Shown here: in pieces, positions 44,782 through 54,747 of the stretch
Numbering within the stretch: the first letter of the stretch is position 1
Layout: the number at the start of each line of letters is the position of its first letter
NCBI GenBank assembly: GCA_964523885.1
Contig: CAZFYX010000045.1
Coordinates: forward strand, 1 to 64,000
DNA: 64,000 nucleotides
DNA from: SHXO01 sp964523885
GTDB lineage: Bacteria > Pseudomonadota > Gammaproteobacteria > Burkholderiales > SHXO01
Direction: 5' to 3'
Position numbers and translations under genes: made by a program
Notes under the pieces: generated by a model
What the model saw: the letters and a program-made list of their open reading frames with translations, nothing else
Database searches by the model: none
Told to the model about the DNA's origin: nothing

Positions 44782-46923
44782 CTAGAGGGAAAAGACGAAC
44801 AGTGTGCGACCCGCCACGATCGCCACGGCCTGTTTTCCGCCTAGGGTGAAGGAGATAGGCGGTGCAATCGTGTCGCCGCCGAGCGGTACCCGCCATACTT
44901 CCTGCCCCGTCACGGAGTTCAAGGCGAACAGGTGCCCGCCTGCGGCTCCGAAGAGCAGACCACTGTTCGTTGCCAGCAGGCCGCTGTAGCTGAGGACGGG
45001 GGTTGGCGCGGGCAGTGAATAGTACTCCCACCGCTGAGCCCCGCTGACAGCATCCAGTGCACGTACAACAGGGATCAGAGCCCCCGCTATTCGACCGGAA
45101 CTCCCGTAGTAGAGCCCATTCTCGCGCTGTCGGTCCGTCCAGGACGCGGTGTACACGGACTTTCCCTCTATCGCATGTACAAAAACGAGCGCGCGGGCTT
45201 GGTCGAAAGCGGGGTTCTGCCAGTTCGTGGCCCCCGCTAGGCTCGGGCTGACGACACGTTCAGGATCGTTCGTTGTTGACGGGTCCGGTGGAAGCGGTCG
45301 TCCCTTGGCGTCCAAGCCGCTCGTCCAATCGAGCGCCACGAATGGGGTACCGCTCAGAAACTGGCCCGATACCCTGTCCAGCACATAGTAGAAGCCATTG
45401 CGGTTAGGCCAGCAGATGAGTTTGCGCAGCCTCCCCGCGACCTTCAGGTCTGCAAGGATTGGCGTCTGCGCAGAGTCCCAGTCATGATCATCGCTGGGCG
45501 TGAACTGGAAGTGCCACAGCAGCTTACCCGATGCGGCCTCCAGCGCGATCACGCTGTTCGTGAACAGGTTGTCGCCGGGTCTCGCACTGCGCGAGTAGGC
45601 GGGAGCCGGGTTGCCCACCCCCCAATACAAGATACCCAAGTCGGGGTCGAAGCTTCCGGTGTTCCAGGTTGCACCACCGCCGGTTCTCCACGCACTTGTC
45701 TCCCACGTTTCGTGGCCAGTCTGGCCGGGCTCTGGAATGGTATGGAACCTCCACCTTTCCCGGCCGTCCGAGGCATCGTACGCGGCGAGATAGCCACGGA
45801 TGCCGTATTCGGATCCTGCTACGCCGACCAGCACGAGATCGTTCACAATGAGAGGAGCGCCAGTCAGGGTGGCCCCTGCGTCTGGGTCGGCGACGCGCAC
45901 CTCCCATGTCACCCGACCGGAGTTTGCATCGAGTGCGACAAGATGGCCGTCCAGGCTGCCAAAGTAAAGAGTGCTGCCGCGCAGGGCCAGGCCCCGGTTG
46001 ACCCTTCCACAGCATAGGGGCAGGTCGGCAGGGACGTTGCGTTGGTACTGCCAGATTACGGTCCCGGAGAGTGCGTCGATTGCGACCACTCCGGCAGGAG
46101 GCGTAGTGACGAAGATGACATTGTCAGCTACCAGTGGAGTGGCGGCGAGTCGCGACTCCGCTGGTTCCATCTGGTGCGCCCACCTCAACCGTAGCCGGGA
46201 GACGTTTTGGGGGGTAATCTCGTGCAGCGTGGTGTAGCGGTGCCCAAGCAAGGTGCCGGAGTACGTTAACCACCCGTCAGTGTTCAAGCCGGCATCGCGG
46301 AGCTGCTCGTCCGCTATATTGATGTTCAGTCGTCCACCGCTGGCGCGAACAGCTGGCTCTTTTGAGCCCGCCTGCAGGCTCCGGACGTAGGCCACGACCT
46401 GCCACCGTTGCTGCCATGCCAGATCGACAGGTGCCATGGCGGTACCCTTGATCCCATCTCTTGTGATGGTGTACAGGGCAAGATCACTATCACCGTGCCG
46501 CAGGCCGGGCTTGTCCAACGGCGGTGCATGCAGACTGGAACCCCCGCTGCCATGACACATGGCGCAGCGCTCCTTGAAGATTCGGGCGCCTTCGCTCATT
46601 TCGGCTTCTGAAGTGTGAGGATTGACAACAGCTCCGTCCAAGCCTCGCTCCCCAAGCGCCATCGCAGCCAGGCCGAAGCCACCTCGTGTCGATGCCATGC
46701 GCCAAAGCTCGATCCAAGAGAGGCTCGGAATGTCTCCCCCCGCCTTGAGTGCGACGAGTTTGGCTCGCCATGTGAGCATATGCCAGGCATGGCTGATCGA
46801 AGGCCATCCGGTAGTGGGTTGGGAGCCCCGGGATTCGGCTGGTCTGAGTCCGCCAACACTGACTAGCACAAGCACGACCAGCGTGCATACCGCAATCTTT
46901 AGTGCCTTTCGCGGGTGAATCAT
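44782..46923 (-). CDS. PQQ-dependent dehydrogenase with N-terminal cytochrome c domain
   Basis: 713 aa. An N-terminal membrane anchor or signal (KIAVCTLVVLVLVSVGG) is followed by a haem c site C120-A-M-C123-H124, with M163 in GTAMAP a likely sixth ligand. From ~210 comes an eight-bladed quinoprotein propeller: WLTYSGTLLGHRYTTL, the adjacent cysteines C304-C305 in LPLCCGR, SDDHDWDSAQTP and W-motif blade ends. Quinohaemoprotein alcohol dehydrogenases usually carry the haem domain at the C-terminus; here it is at the N-terminus. It is a periplasmic oxidoreductase; substrate unknown. Divergent from the exosortase, so it may share its control region. Confidence 0.85.
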   Translation of the reverse strand: MIHPRKALKIAVCTLVVLVLVSVGGLRPAESRGSQPTTGWPSISHAWHMLTWRAKLVALKAGGDIPSLSWIELWRMASTRGGFGLAAMALGERGLDGAVVNPHTSEAEMSEGARIFKERCAMCHGSGGSSLHAPPLDKPGLRHGDSDLALYTITRDGIKGTAMAPVDLAWQQRWQVVAYVRSLQAGSKEPAVRASGGRLNINIADEQLRDAGLNTDGWLTYSGTLLGHRYTTLHEITPQNVSRLRLRWAHQMEPAESRLAATPLVADNVIFVTTPPAGVVAIDALSGTVIWQYQRNVPADLPLCCGRVNRGLALRGSTLYFGSLDGHLVALDANSGRVTWEVRVADPDAGATLTGAPLIVNDLVLVGVAGSEYGIRGYLAAYDASDGRERWRFHTIPEPGQTGHETWETSAWRTGGGATWNTGSFDPDLGILYWGVGNPAPAYSRSARPGDNLFTNSVIALEAASGKLLWHFQFTPSDDHDWDSAQTPILADLKVAGRLRKLICWPNRNGFYYVLDRVSGQFLSGTPFVALDWTSGLDAKGRPLPPDPSTTNDPERVVSPSLAGATNWQNPAFDQARALVFVHAIEGKSVYTASWTDRQRENGLYYGSSGRIAGALIPVVRALDAVSGAQRWEYYSLPAPTPVLSYSGLLATNSGLLFGAAGGHLFALNSVTGQEVWRVPLGGDTIAPPISFTLGGKQAVAIVAGRTLFVFSL

Positions 46924-47288
46924 CGATGTTGCCGCTTCGAGATCTGGTAGATGTGGTGCAGGAGATTATGCGGCGCTAGGACTCTCGGAAGGATACAAGG
47001 CCGTAAAATCGCACAGCCTCTGCCAAGGGTCAACGGCAGTTCGCGCCGTGCCCAGCCATATCGCATCGGGTGAACTTCGCAAAAGATCTGTTACACGCCC
47101 CTGTTACGTGTCAACGGACTCTAGAATCGAGGTGATCTGTTGTCGACTTACGCATAGGCATGCGGAACTCGCGCTCAGCAGATCGAGGGCTCACATTTGA
47201 TCGATCGCCGATCGGTATGAAATTCTGGGCGATTCCGACCCATGAGAGTCCGTCAAGTCTGATACTCGGTGCGGGCTCTTTGCTCACT
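46924..47288 (+). other. Divergent control region of PQQ dehydrogenase and exosortase
   Basis: 365 bases up to the preferred exosortase start. The exosortase frame is open from 47160, but the N-terminal extension (RNSRSADRGLTFDRS) is not hydrophobic and looks untranslated. A repeated CTGTTAC near 47089-47106 and a TAGAAT near 47121 might be part of a promoter; spacing is not good enough to call one. Confidence 0.35.
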
Positions 47289-48854
47289 ATGAATGCAGCT
47301 AGTCATGCAGTGACACACCGAACATCCATTCTGTCGGCACCTGCCGTTGCCTTCTGGCTGCTCGTTGCGATCGCCGCTGGCTGGTATCACCCCACGCTCG
47401 CAAGTACCTGGGAGCTATGGACGACGAGCGAGCAGTACGAACACGCTTTGCCACTTGTCGCGATCGTTCTCTTCCTTTGCTACCGCAGATGGACTGAGTC
47501 GCGCCATAAACGTGGCTTCTGCGCCTCCCCCGCGGTCTCGGTGCCCATCCTGGCGGTCTCCCTGATCTGGTCGGTGGGAGGCCTGACTTACACGGAGGTG
47601 CTCGAGCAACTGAGCCTTATTGCACTCCTGGTCCTGCTGGTAGCCGCAATCTTTGGCCGTGAGGGTGCCCGAGTGTTTGCCGTGCCGCTGGGACTGCTGC
47701 TTTTTACCGTGCCGGTTTGGAACGCGTTGGTGCCCAATCTGCAGCATTCGTATGCTGCTCTGACCAGCCTGCTGCTGAGCCTGACCGGTATACCTGCACT
47801 CGCGGAGGGAACGCGTATATCAGTGCCGGCGGGCACATTCACGGTACAGGCGGCATGCAGCGGCTTGGGGCAGATCATCATCTCGGCGTCGGTAGGTGTG
47901 CTATACAGTCACCTGAATCGGCTGCGGCCTATGGCATTCAGCCTGATCGTTGCAGGCGCTGTCGCAACGGCCATCCTCGCGAATCTCTTCCGAATCTACA
48001 GCACTGTGGTGGTCGGCCAAGTTCGCGGCATGGATCACTTCTTCGTGACTCAGCACCTGGGCCAGGGATGGATGTTCTTCGGCGCAGGAATGCTTGGATT
48101 CTTTCTTGTTGCCGGTCGGGTTGTTCGTTCCGAGCGCCTTTCGCCTCCCGCGGTTGCTGCCGCACTGTCCCAAGAGCCGATGCGTGTCAGAGGTTGGTCG
48201 ACTCGGTTGGCGACCGCAGCGCTTCTTTCAGGCTTGGCCATGAGCGTCGGCCCTTTGCTGATGGCAGCCGCGGAACCGCAGCGCTCGGAGGACGGTCATC
48301 TGGTCTTCGAACTGCCCGCGCAGATAGGGACCTGGGAACAGGTGTCTGCTGGGCGGAGAGACTTTGAGCCCGTGTTCGTTGGCGCAGATATGCAAGAGAA
48401 ACAGACTTACAGCAATGCTTACAGTCGGCGCGTATACGTCCACGTGGCCCAATATCTGCGGCAAAGCAAGGGCAAGGAAGCCATTACGCATGGCGGAGGG
48501 ATCGCTGCCATTGAGGCTTGGGATGCCGTTGGCACGAGGACGAGAGCCCTCGACGGCGGAATGAAGGTGCAGGAAACTCGACTCCGATCGATAGACGGCA
48601 CGCAAAAACTCGTCTGGCAGTGGTACTACGTACATGGGATGGTCGCAAGCAATGTCTACTCGGCTAAGCTTTTGAACGCGTGGGGCATATTGAACGGAGA
48701 CCCTGGCGCTGCCGCCCTGATCATCGCCACCGATGTCGGCAGCGGCGTTGATATGACAAAGGCCGAAGCGGACCTGGAACGGTTCATGACGGATTCGCGC
48801 GTGGTCATACAGAAGAGCCTTGATGGTGTTCTGCCGCGAAGACCCGCAAATTGA
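47289..48854 (+). CDS. Exosortase fused to EpsI domain
   Basis: 521 aa from ATG 47289 (ATG 47160 and 47217 also in frame). Residues ~15-290 form about eight membrane helices with the exosortase active site: C190 in VQAACSGLGQ, R235 in ANLFRIYS, and H250/H256 in MDHFFVTQHLGQG. Residues ~310-520 are an EpsI (DUF3485) periplasmic domain. Exosortases cut PEP-CTERM tails and are thought to move the protein to the surface with the EPS. PrsT-type and PEP-CTERM genes follow directly. The fused form resembles XrtA-type proteins, but I leave the subtype open. Confidence 0.93.
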   Translation: MNAASHAVTHRTSILSAPAVAFWLLVAIAAGWYHPTLASTWELWTTSEQYEHALPLVAIVLFLCYRRWTESRHKRGFCASPAVSVPILAVSLIWSVGGLTYTEVLEQLSLIALLVLLVAAIFGREGARVFAVPLGLLLFTVPVWNALVPNLQHSYAALTSLLLSLTGIPALAEGTRISVPAGTFTVQAACSGLGQIIISASVGVLYSHLNRLRPMAFSLIVAGAVATAILANLFRIYSTVVVGQVRGMDHFFVTQHLGQGWMFFGAGMLGFFLVAGRVVRSERLSPPAVAAALSQEPMRVRGWSTRLATAALLSGLAMSVGPLLMAAAEPQRSEDGHLVFELPAQIGTWEQVSAGRRDFEPVFVGADMQEKQTYSNAYSRRVYVHVAQYLRQSKGKEAITHGGGIAAIEAWDAVGTRTRALDGGMKVQETRLRSIDGTQKLVWQWYYVHGMVASNVYSAKLLNAWGILNGDPGAAALIIATDVGSGVDMTKAEADLERFMTDSRVVIQKSLDGVLPRRPAN

Positions 48855-48892
48855 GGGAGAACGATGGGCAACGTTGTAAAGAGGCGTAGCCG

Positions 48893-51670
48893 GTGAGCAT
48901 GAGACCTTCACTTGCCGTGCGAGCGGCGCTTGGCGGTGTGCTCATGGTTGCGCTCTCGAACCTCGCGGGCTGCGGCCTGTTTTCCTCCGAGGAATCGAAG
49001 CTGGCTCGTGCTGACGAGCTCAAGTCAAGGGGTGACCTGAGCGGAGCTGCGATCGAACTGCGAAAGGTCGTGGACCGCAACGGGAGCAATGCACGCGCTT
49101 GGCTCCTCCTGGGGCAAGTCTCACTCGACACCGGGCAGCCGGCCGCGGCCGAGGGCCAACTGCGGAGGGCTCTCGAATTGGGTATCCCGCAGAAGGAAGT
49201 CATCGTGCCGCTCGGACTTGCCGTGCTGGGGCAAGGGGAGTTCGAGCGTGCGTTGGAGGAACTCGAGCCGTTCCGTGGCCAGGTCGACGTCCTCAAGCTG
49301 CGTGGGGATGCTTACCTGGCCCTCGCGCGACTCGACGACGCCAAGCAGGCGTACACGGAGGTCCTCGGACAGCAACCCGAATCGTTGGATGCGCGGATCG
49401 GACTGGCGCAGGTCGAGCAGAAGCGAGGCAACCCGGCAGAGGCGGAGAACCTGCTGGCGCAAGTGCTGGCCGATGACCCTGATTATCCGGCGGGGTGGCT
49501 CGCGCGTGGTTTGTTCGATCTCCAGTTGCGGCGTTACTCGGCCGCCGAGGCGGCGTTCCAGAGATCGATTTCGAGCAGCTCTGTGGCCCCTGCGGAGACA
49601 CAGTTGGCGCTGCAGGGCTTGGTGGAGAGCCAGTGGAGGCAGGGCAAGTTCAGCCAAGCGTTGGTATCCGCGGAGCGCCTCCTGAAGCTCCTGCCCAACC
49701 ATCCTCAACCGATGTATCTGCGTGGAGTCATCGCTTATGGCATGGGCGACTATGCCACGGCAAAGGACTACTTGCGGAAGGCTCTCGAGCGAGCACCCGG
49801 GCATCAGCCGGCCATGTTCCTGCTGGGGGCGACGCATTACGCGCAGGGCGATCTCGAGCAGGCGCACCGATATCTGGATGAGGCGCTGTCGGCGGCACCG
49901 GCCAGCCTGCCTGCTCGCAAGCTCCTGGCTGCGACGCGGCTGCGGCAGCAGAAGCCGCAGGAAGCTCTCGCCGCACTGGCTGCTATCAGTGCGGAAGCGA
50001 TGGACAAGGACGTTCTGACTTTGCAGGGCGAGGCGACTATCCAGGCGGGCGACAAACGAGCCGGATTGCTGTACTTCGAACGCGCAGTGGCAGCCAACCC
50101 GAGTGACGCGTCGCTGCGAGCCCAGATGGCAGGCGCATACATGGCGACGGGTGATATCGACCATGCAATCGGGCTGCTTCAGGCGATTCCGGACTCGGGT
50201 CCTGGATCGGGTGAGCGCGACGTGATGTTGACGCTGGCCCATCTTCGCAAGGGTGATCACCAGGGGGCCCTCACCCTCGCCAAGGGTCTCGTTTCGCGCA
50301 GGCCCGATGACGTTGCTGCGATCAATCTGCTCGGCACCGCGTACCTTGCGCTCGGGGAGGCCGAGGAAGCGCGCGCAGCGCTGGCGAAGGCGCTGCAACT
50401 GCGCCCTGATGACCCGGTGGTCCTCATGAGCCTCGGTCGACTCGCCCTGCTCGAGGGAGATCCGGAGGAGGCTCGAGCCCGTTTCGAGCGCGTTGCCGTG
50501 CTGAGGCCAAGCAATGTGGAAGCTGCGCTGGCACTGGCGCGCCTGTCTGCTGTTCGCGATGACCAGACCGCTGCCAAGCAGTGGCTCGACCGGGCAGCGA
50601 ACGCCGATCCTGCAGCCGTTGAACCTCAGGTCTTGCTGATCCAGTACGCGCTGCGTGCTGGCGATCGCGATCATGCGAGAGGCATCGTCCGTCGGCTGGT
50701 CGCGGCGCGCCCGGGGGAGCCGGCGGTGCAGAATGTCCAGGGCATTGTACAAAGCGCGGATGGCGAATTCGAGGAAGCGGTTCGCAGCTTCCGCAAAGCA
50801 GTCGAGGCCTCGCCGGGGTCGGCGAACTACACGTACAACTTGTCACGGGCAGAGCTTGCTCTGCAACGGCGAGGCGAGGCAAAGCGGCTGCTCAGGCGCG
50901 CGCTGGACCTGCAGCCGAGCCACCGCGGCGCAGTCACCACGCTCGCGCTGCTGGAAGCCCAGGATGGGGAGATCGCGCAGGCGCTCGCTCGCGCTCGATC
51001 GCTACAAGGCACTGAAGACACCAGAGAAGCGGGTTTGATGCTGGAAGGTGACCTCTGGATGGTCCGGAGAGACTTCAAACGGGCTGCGCCGGTCTACCGG
51101 ACTGCGATGCAACAGGCACCCAGTCGAGGCTTGGCGTTAAAGGCCCATGAAGCGGTCAGGCGCGCGGGACTGCCCAATCCAGCCGAACCGCTGGAGCAGT
51201 GGCTGAAGGATAACCCTGCAGACTTGGGTGTCCGGCTGACGCTCGCGCTCGAGCGCCAGCGCGTCGGCGATTTCCGCGGCGCAGCAGGCGAGTACGAGAT
51301 TATCCTGGGACGCCGGCCAAACGACGCCAACGTACTGAACAACCTGGCATGGTTTTACGCTCGGCTGGAGGATCCGCGGGCACTTCAGGTCGCCGAGCGG
51401 GCTTATAACCTGGACCCCGAGAACGGTCACATCGCTGACACGCTTGGGTGGTTGTTGGTTCAGAAAGGTGATCTGGAGCGCGCTCGGCAGTTGCTCGAGC
51501 AGGCGGCGAGGCAGCAGCCGGACAAGCCGGAGATCCGGTATCACCTGGCCGTTGCCTTGGCCAAGGCTGGTGCTCGGGACCGAGCGCGCGCAACATTGAC
51601 GGCACTGATGACCGAGGGCAAGCCGTTCGAGGAGAGGGCAGATGCCAAGCGACTTCTCGACGAGCTATGA
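48893..51670 (+). CDS. prsT: PEP-CTERM system TPR-repeat lipoprotein (PrsT-like)
   Basis: 925 aa, the usual size of the PEP-CTERM TPR lipoprotein family. Lipoprotein signal with lipobox LAGC (cut before C at ~27), then some twenty TPR units over the whole length (for example LARADELKSRGDLSGAAIEL, AWLLLGQVSLDTGQPAAAE, NNLAWFYARLEDPRALQVAE). It should be an outer-membrane-bound scaffold for EPS export or PEP-CTERM sorting. GTG at 48893 is six bases before an in-frame ATG. It lies 38 bases after the exosortase gene and is certainly in the same system. Confidence 0.92.
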   Translation: MSMRPSLAVRAALGGVLMVALSNLAGCGLFSSEESKLARADELKSRGDLSGAAIELRKVVDRNGSNARAWLLLGQVSLDTGQPAAAEGQLRRALELGIPQKEVIVPLGLAVLGQGEFERALEELEPFRGQVDVLKLRGDAYLALARLDDAKQAYTEVLGQQPESLDARIGLAQVEQKRGNPAEAENLLAQVLADDPDYPAGWLARGLFDLQLRRYSAAEAAFQRSISSSSVAPAETQLALQGLVESQWRQGKFSQALVSAERLLKLLPNHPQPMYLRGVIAYGMGDYATAKDYLRKALERAPGHQPAMFLLGATHYAQGDLEQAHRYLDEALSAAPASLPARKLLAATRLRQQKPQEALAALAAISAEAMDKDVLTLQGEATIQAGDKRAGLLYFERAVAANPSDASLRAQMAGAYMATGDIDHAIGLLQAIPDSGPGSGERDVMLTLAHLRKGDHQGALTLAKGLVSRRPDDVAAINLLGTAYLALGEAEEARAALAKALQLRPDDPVVLMSLGRLALLEGDPEEARARFERVAVLRPSNVEAALALARLSAVRDDQTAAKQWLDRAANADPAAVEPQVLLIQYALRAGDRDHARGIVRRLVAARPGEPAVQNVQGIVQSADGEFEEAVRSFRKAVEASPGSANYTYNLSRAELALQRRGEAKRLLRRALDLQPSHRGAVTTLALLEAQDGEIAQALARARSLQGTEDTREAGLMLEGDLWMVRRDFKRAAPVYRTAMQQAPSRGLALKAHEAVRRAGLPNPAEPLEQWLKDNPADLGVRLTLALERQRVGDFRGAAGEYEIILGRRPNDANVLNNLAWFYARLEDPRALQVAERAYNLDPENGHIADTLGWLLVQKGDLERARQLLEQAARQQPDKPEIRYHLAVALAKAGARDRARATLTALMTEGKPFEERADAKRLLDEL

Positions 51671-51902
51671 GGCGAGTTTGGTTGCCGTCTGGCTGCCCGA
51701 TGGCATCTCCAGCCGGCTGCCTCAGGGGGGGACGCGGACATCGACACAATTGACAGATTTCTGCTCGGGATTTGACAAAGTTTTACGGCTGCTACTAGGC
51801 GATTGGCGGCATTGACCTATACACTTTCAATCGTCTGCCGCAGTGTAAGTGCAGGGGACCAGCCGAGCGATAGCACGGCGTACAACTAGGAGAATTCATA
51901 AC

Positions 51903-52466
51903 ATGCGCTTCATCCGAGCCCTCGTCTGCCTCGCCGCCATCACTTGCACCGGCGCGGCGGCCAATGCCACCCCGGTCACCTGGGTAGACAGCATCGATTT
52001 CAACCCGGATCGCTTTATCACGAGCGGTAGCTCGGTCAGTTACACGCACGACATCACCGACAATGGCTTCACGCCTCTGGTTGATTCGATCTTCGACTAT
52101 TCGCTCTCCGTCGACCTCTTCGATGACGTCGACAGGAGCCTCGAGGTCGCACTGGTCGATGTGGCGGGCTTGGTGGGAGACCGTGTCTTCTTCGAGTTGT
52201 CAGGGAATGAATTTGGCGGCTGGTCTCTCGCGGGCTATACTCAGCTCGCGCTTACCGGCCTCTACGACGTAACGGTTTCCTCGATCTCCGGCGATTTCTT
52301 CCTCGGCGGGTCGACCCTCGTCGTGAGGGGGGATCAGCGGCAGTCCGTGCCGGAGCCGGGCACCGTGGGTCTTCTGGTGCTCGGCCTGCTTGCAGCAGTC
52401 TGGGCGTCGCGCAAGACGCTTCGCCGAGGCCAGGACTTCCCGAACACCGCCGCGCAGGCGCTCTGA
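51903..52466 (+). CDS. PEP-CTERM sorted secreted protein
   Basis: 187 aa. Signal peptide with cleavage after ANA (~22); a beta-rich middle (SYTHDITDNGF, DYSLSVDLFDDVDRSLEVAL); then the sorting tail VPEP at 149-152, hydrophobic GLLVLGLLAAVW and basic RKTLRR. The tail after the basic cluster is longer than usual by about ten residues. AGGAG lies 10 bases before ATG 51903, so the longer frame from 51849 is not used. It is the obvious substrate of the exosortase two genes upstream. Two TTGACA sequences (51750, 51772) upstream might be promoter parts. Confidence 0.9.
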   Translation: MRFIRALVCLAAITCTGAAANATPVTWVDSIDFNPDRFITSGSSVSYTHDITDNGFTPLVDSIFDYSLSVDLFDDVDRSLEVALVDVAGLVGDRVFFELSGNEFGGWSLAGYTQLALTGLYDVTVSSISGDFFLGGSTLVVRGDQRQSVPEPGTVGLLVLGLLAAVWASRKTLRRGQDFPNTAAQAL

Positions 52467-52480
52467 TTGATCCTCTTCGT

Positions 52481-52509
52481 CTGACGCACTGCAGCAGGCA
52501 GTGCGTCAG
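52481..52509 (+). terminator. Strong hairpin after the PEP-CTERM gene
   Basis: Perfect 12-bp stem CTGACGCACTGC / GCAGTGCGTCAG with loop AGCAG, starting 15 bases after the PEP-CTERM gene stop. No U-run follows (GCGGGCGGG), but position and strength point to the end of the exosortase-prsT-PEP-CTERM transcript. Confidence 0.6.
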
Positions 52510-53615
52510 GCGGGCGGGCACGGCATTGCCACTCCACTCCCGCATATCCGAGTAAGCACTGCTTCCCTACGGCGCGCCTAATCCGGCGCCTTGGTGGGTG
52601 GGGCATTCGGTCAGTTCCGCTTCGCGTTCTCCTACGCCATTCCACTACCAGACGTCTTCGCGCACGTCGCTCCCGTCCCTCCCTGGGTAAAGAAGGTGGG
52701 TATGGGCACGGTGACGCCAGCACGGTCCGCTGCTGTGGAGCCTCGACGGCTACGGGGTTCAGGTCGGTGCAGACCTGAACAAGCCAACTGCTGCAGCGCC
52801 GCTGAAGGCCTTGGCGTTCGAACTGCGGGGAGCGAACTGTTTGAGGCGGCCGGAGTAGACCGCTGATAGCCGGGCGAGCGACCGTCGGCTGCGTCCGTGG
52901 GACCGACCAAGAAGTGGCCAGTCTGAATCGCGGACGAGATTCACCCCCACTGCTACAAACTCGACCTTTTCCTCGGCACCGTCTTCGCGTCCCGTTGCCG
53001 ATCATTTGACATTACTGGGCCTATGCGAGCCCCATCTCGTAGACTCAAGCACAACCAACACGGCTTATTGGGGTATGGGGACATCGAGCATGAGGCTGCG
53101 AGAGGTTAGGGGATGTCCCGCACTTTGCCCCGAGGGATCACCGGATACGCAGCGCCCGTTGGCTGAGGATGATTGGAGCAAGTTGCCGTATTCCGTGCGA
53201 GCAGCGATTTTTTACGACTCCATGGGATACATTTGCGCCTGCTGTGGTGAGGTCTACATCCGGCAGCCGCTCTTGGACGTGAGGCTAGGCAGGTTGGACG
53301 CCACCCGAGCGGTCGTTACTGCCGCGGCAACCCACTCAAGCGGTGCGCTTCAGGATTAGCTGGTAAGCATTCCTGCTGTATGCCGATTTGGGATGCCTCG
53401 CGTGCGCGATTTTTCGTGCAAGCGGATGGCGCGTTCAAACTAACGACTGAACTGCGACGGGACTGAACGAGCGGCGTGACGCCTCCTCCAGCACCGCCAG
53501 CTGCGGACCGTCGAGTCCATGCCTTAGCTATCGTGGCTTCGACTCTGCACCCGACGACCGCTAACACTTATTTTGCAGAGAGTGCTTCCGCCTAGCGTGA
53601 CTGTATCCTGAGAGC
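52510..53615 (+). other. Gene-poor stretch with no supported gene
   Basis: About 1.1 kb in which I can name nothing. Frames such as 53006-53359 (117 codons, with a CACCGEVY segment) have no good ribosome site and no family I recognise. The region lies between a PEP-CTERM gene and a decayed PEP-CTERM gene and may be remnant sequence. Confidence 0.4.
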
Positions 53616-53942
53616 ATGACTCGACAGAGCTCCGGACGCGATAATGCGGCGGACCCCCGATCGCCGTCGACGCTCGAGGTCTACAACGGGCTGCTGGAGC
53701 TATTGCGCAGGGCGGGTGTCCGTGAGCCGGGCGGGAGTGTGTCATGCCAGCGCGTTGGCGGCGCCAAACCGTCCTACCTTGTAGCGGCCGAGTCCTATAT
53801 GGCGCCACGTGTGCAGACAGTGCTTACGAAGCTGCTGGCGCGGGCAATATACTTCACTGGAAGACCCAGCGTCGTCCTCTCGTTGGAAGAGGCGTGCAAG
53901 GTCGCTTCGTTCTCGGATACTGATCAACCGAACGCCACATAG
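53616..53942 (+). CDS. Small hypothetical protein
   Basis: 108 codons from ATG 53616, preceded by GAGAG. The middle and end read like a small soluble protein with helices (TLEVYNGLLELLRRAGV, VQTVLTKLLARAIYF, PSVVLSLEEA). I recognise no family. Isolated in a gene-poor stretch; could be a chance frame. Confidence 0.3.
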   Translation: MTRQSSGRDNAADPRSPSTLEVYNGLLELLRRAGVREPGGSVSCQRVGGAKPSYLVAAESYMAPRVQTVLTKLLARAIYFTGRPSVVLSLEEACKVASFSDTDQPNAT

Positions 53943-54108
53943 CGCGGCGTTTGCACCACGTCGATGCACTCCTCCTGATATAGCCCGCAGGAGGTCTAGG
54001 TATCCAGCTCCGTCTTCGCGCCGGCGAGTCACGTCGCCCCCTTGGTGAATCATCTACCGCGGGCACCTCACTAGCTCATCCGCCGCAACTTGGCGTTAGA
54101 AGGCAGCG

Positions 54109-54523
54109 ATGGGAATCTCCCGCTTCGTGCAGTTCACCGCCGCGATCGTGTTGGCAGTGGCTGCGGCGCCAGTGGCGGGGGCCGCCTACCTGCCATCCTT
54201 CAGCGCGCTCCATGTCTGCGGCGACAGCCTGTATTGACTCACCGAACTCGTCCAGCCGTGCTATCCGGTCGCACTGACCGGCAATCCCTCCGGCCCATCC
54301 TGTGCGGATCCCAAGCATCATCTGTTCTGGGACGAGATGCATCCCACCGCGCGTGCGCACGAGAATCCTCGCGCAGGCCGCGCTCACGGCGCTGGTCGTA
54401 CCCGAGCTGGATGGGATGAAGCTGGTTGCATCGGCGTAGGGCTTGTTCGCCGCCGTGCAGATGGCACAAAGAAAGAGCGGCAGGTCGCAGACCTGCCGCT
54501 GCAAGGACCCGGGGAGGGTCTGA
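54109..54523 (+). pseudogene. Decayed PEP-CTERM GDSL/SGNH esterase
   Basis: A remnant that can be read through several lesions. It starts with a signal peptide (RFVQFTAAIVLAVAAAPVAG) and GDSL block I in altered form (HVCGDSLY), then TGA at 54235-54237. The centre of the domain is missing, and the frame resumes with CADPKHHLFWDEMHPTARAH (block V). One extra base near 54364 shifts the frame to HEILAQAALTALVVPEL, then GMKLVASA, TAG at 54437-54439 and GLFAAVQMAQRK. The end equals a PEP-CTERM tail: V-P-E-L for VPEP, a hydrophobic stretch and a basic end. It was most likely a substrate of the exosortase at 47289. Confidence 0.75.
54476..54500. terminator. Hairpin at the 3' end of the decayed PEP-CTERM gene
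   Basis: Perfect 11-bp stem AGCGGCAGGTC / GACCTGCCGCT with loop GCA. Read on the minus strand it is followed by CTTTCTTTG. It directly follows the basic end of the PEP-CTERM remnant and was probably its terminator. Confidence 0.5.
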
Positions 54524-54747
54524 GGAGGAAGGAGCTGCGGCGCCAGCGGCGCCGCGGCAACGCGCGACGCCGTCACAAGGGGAGAGGCGGCACCGCACGC
54601 TTCACACGTTAAGCGCAAACGGCTGCCGGCGATTGCACGCGATTGCGCTGTTTCGGAACGTTCTTGCGCACCGGGAATCCTTCCCTGTGACCGCGGGTCG
54701 CTTTCCGCTATCCTCCTGCGCCCCGAGGCGTGGTCTCGACTCGGGTA

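Noticed and set aside
49121..50752. 543-codon minus-strand frame opposite the PrsT-like gene
   Set aside because: Shadow of the TPR repeats; no ribosome site and no family signature.
53006..53359. 117-codon plus-strand frame with a CACCGEVY segment
   Set aside because: No ribosome site, odd composition, no recognised family; left as non-coding.
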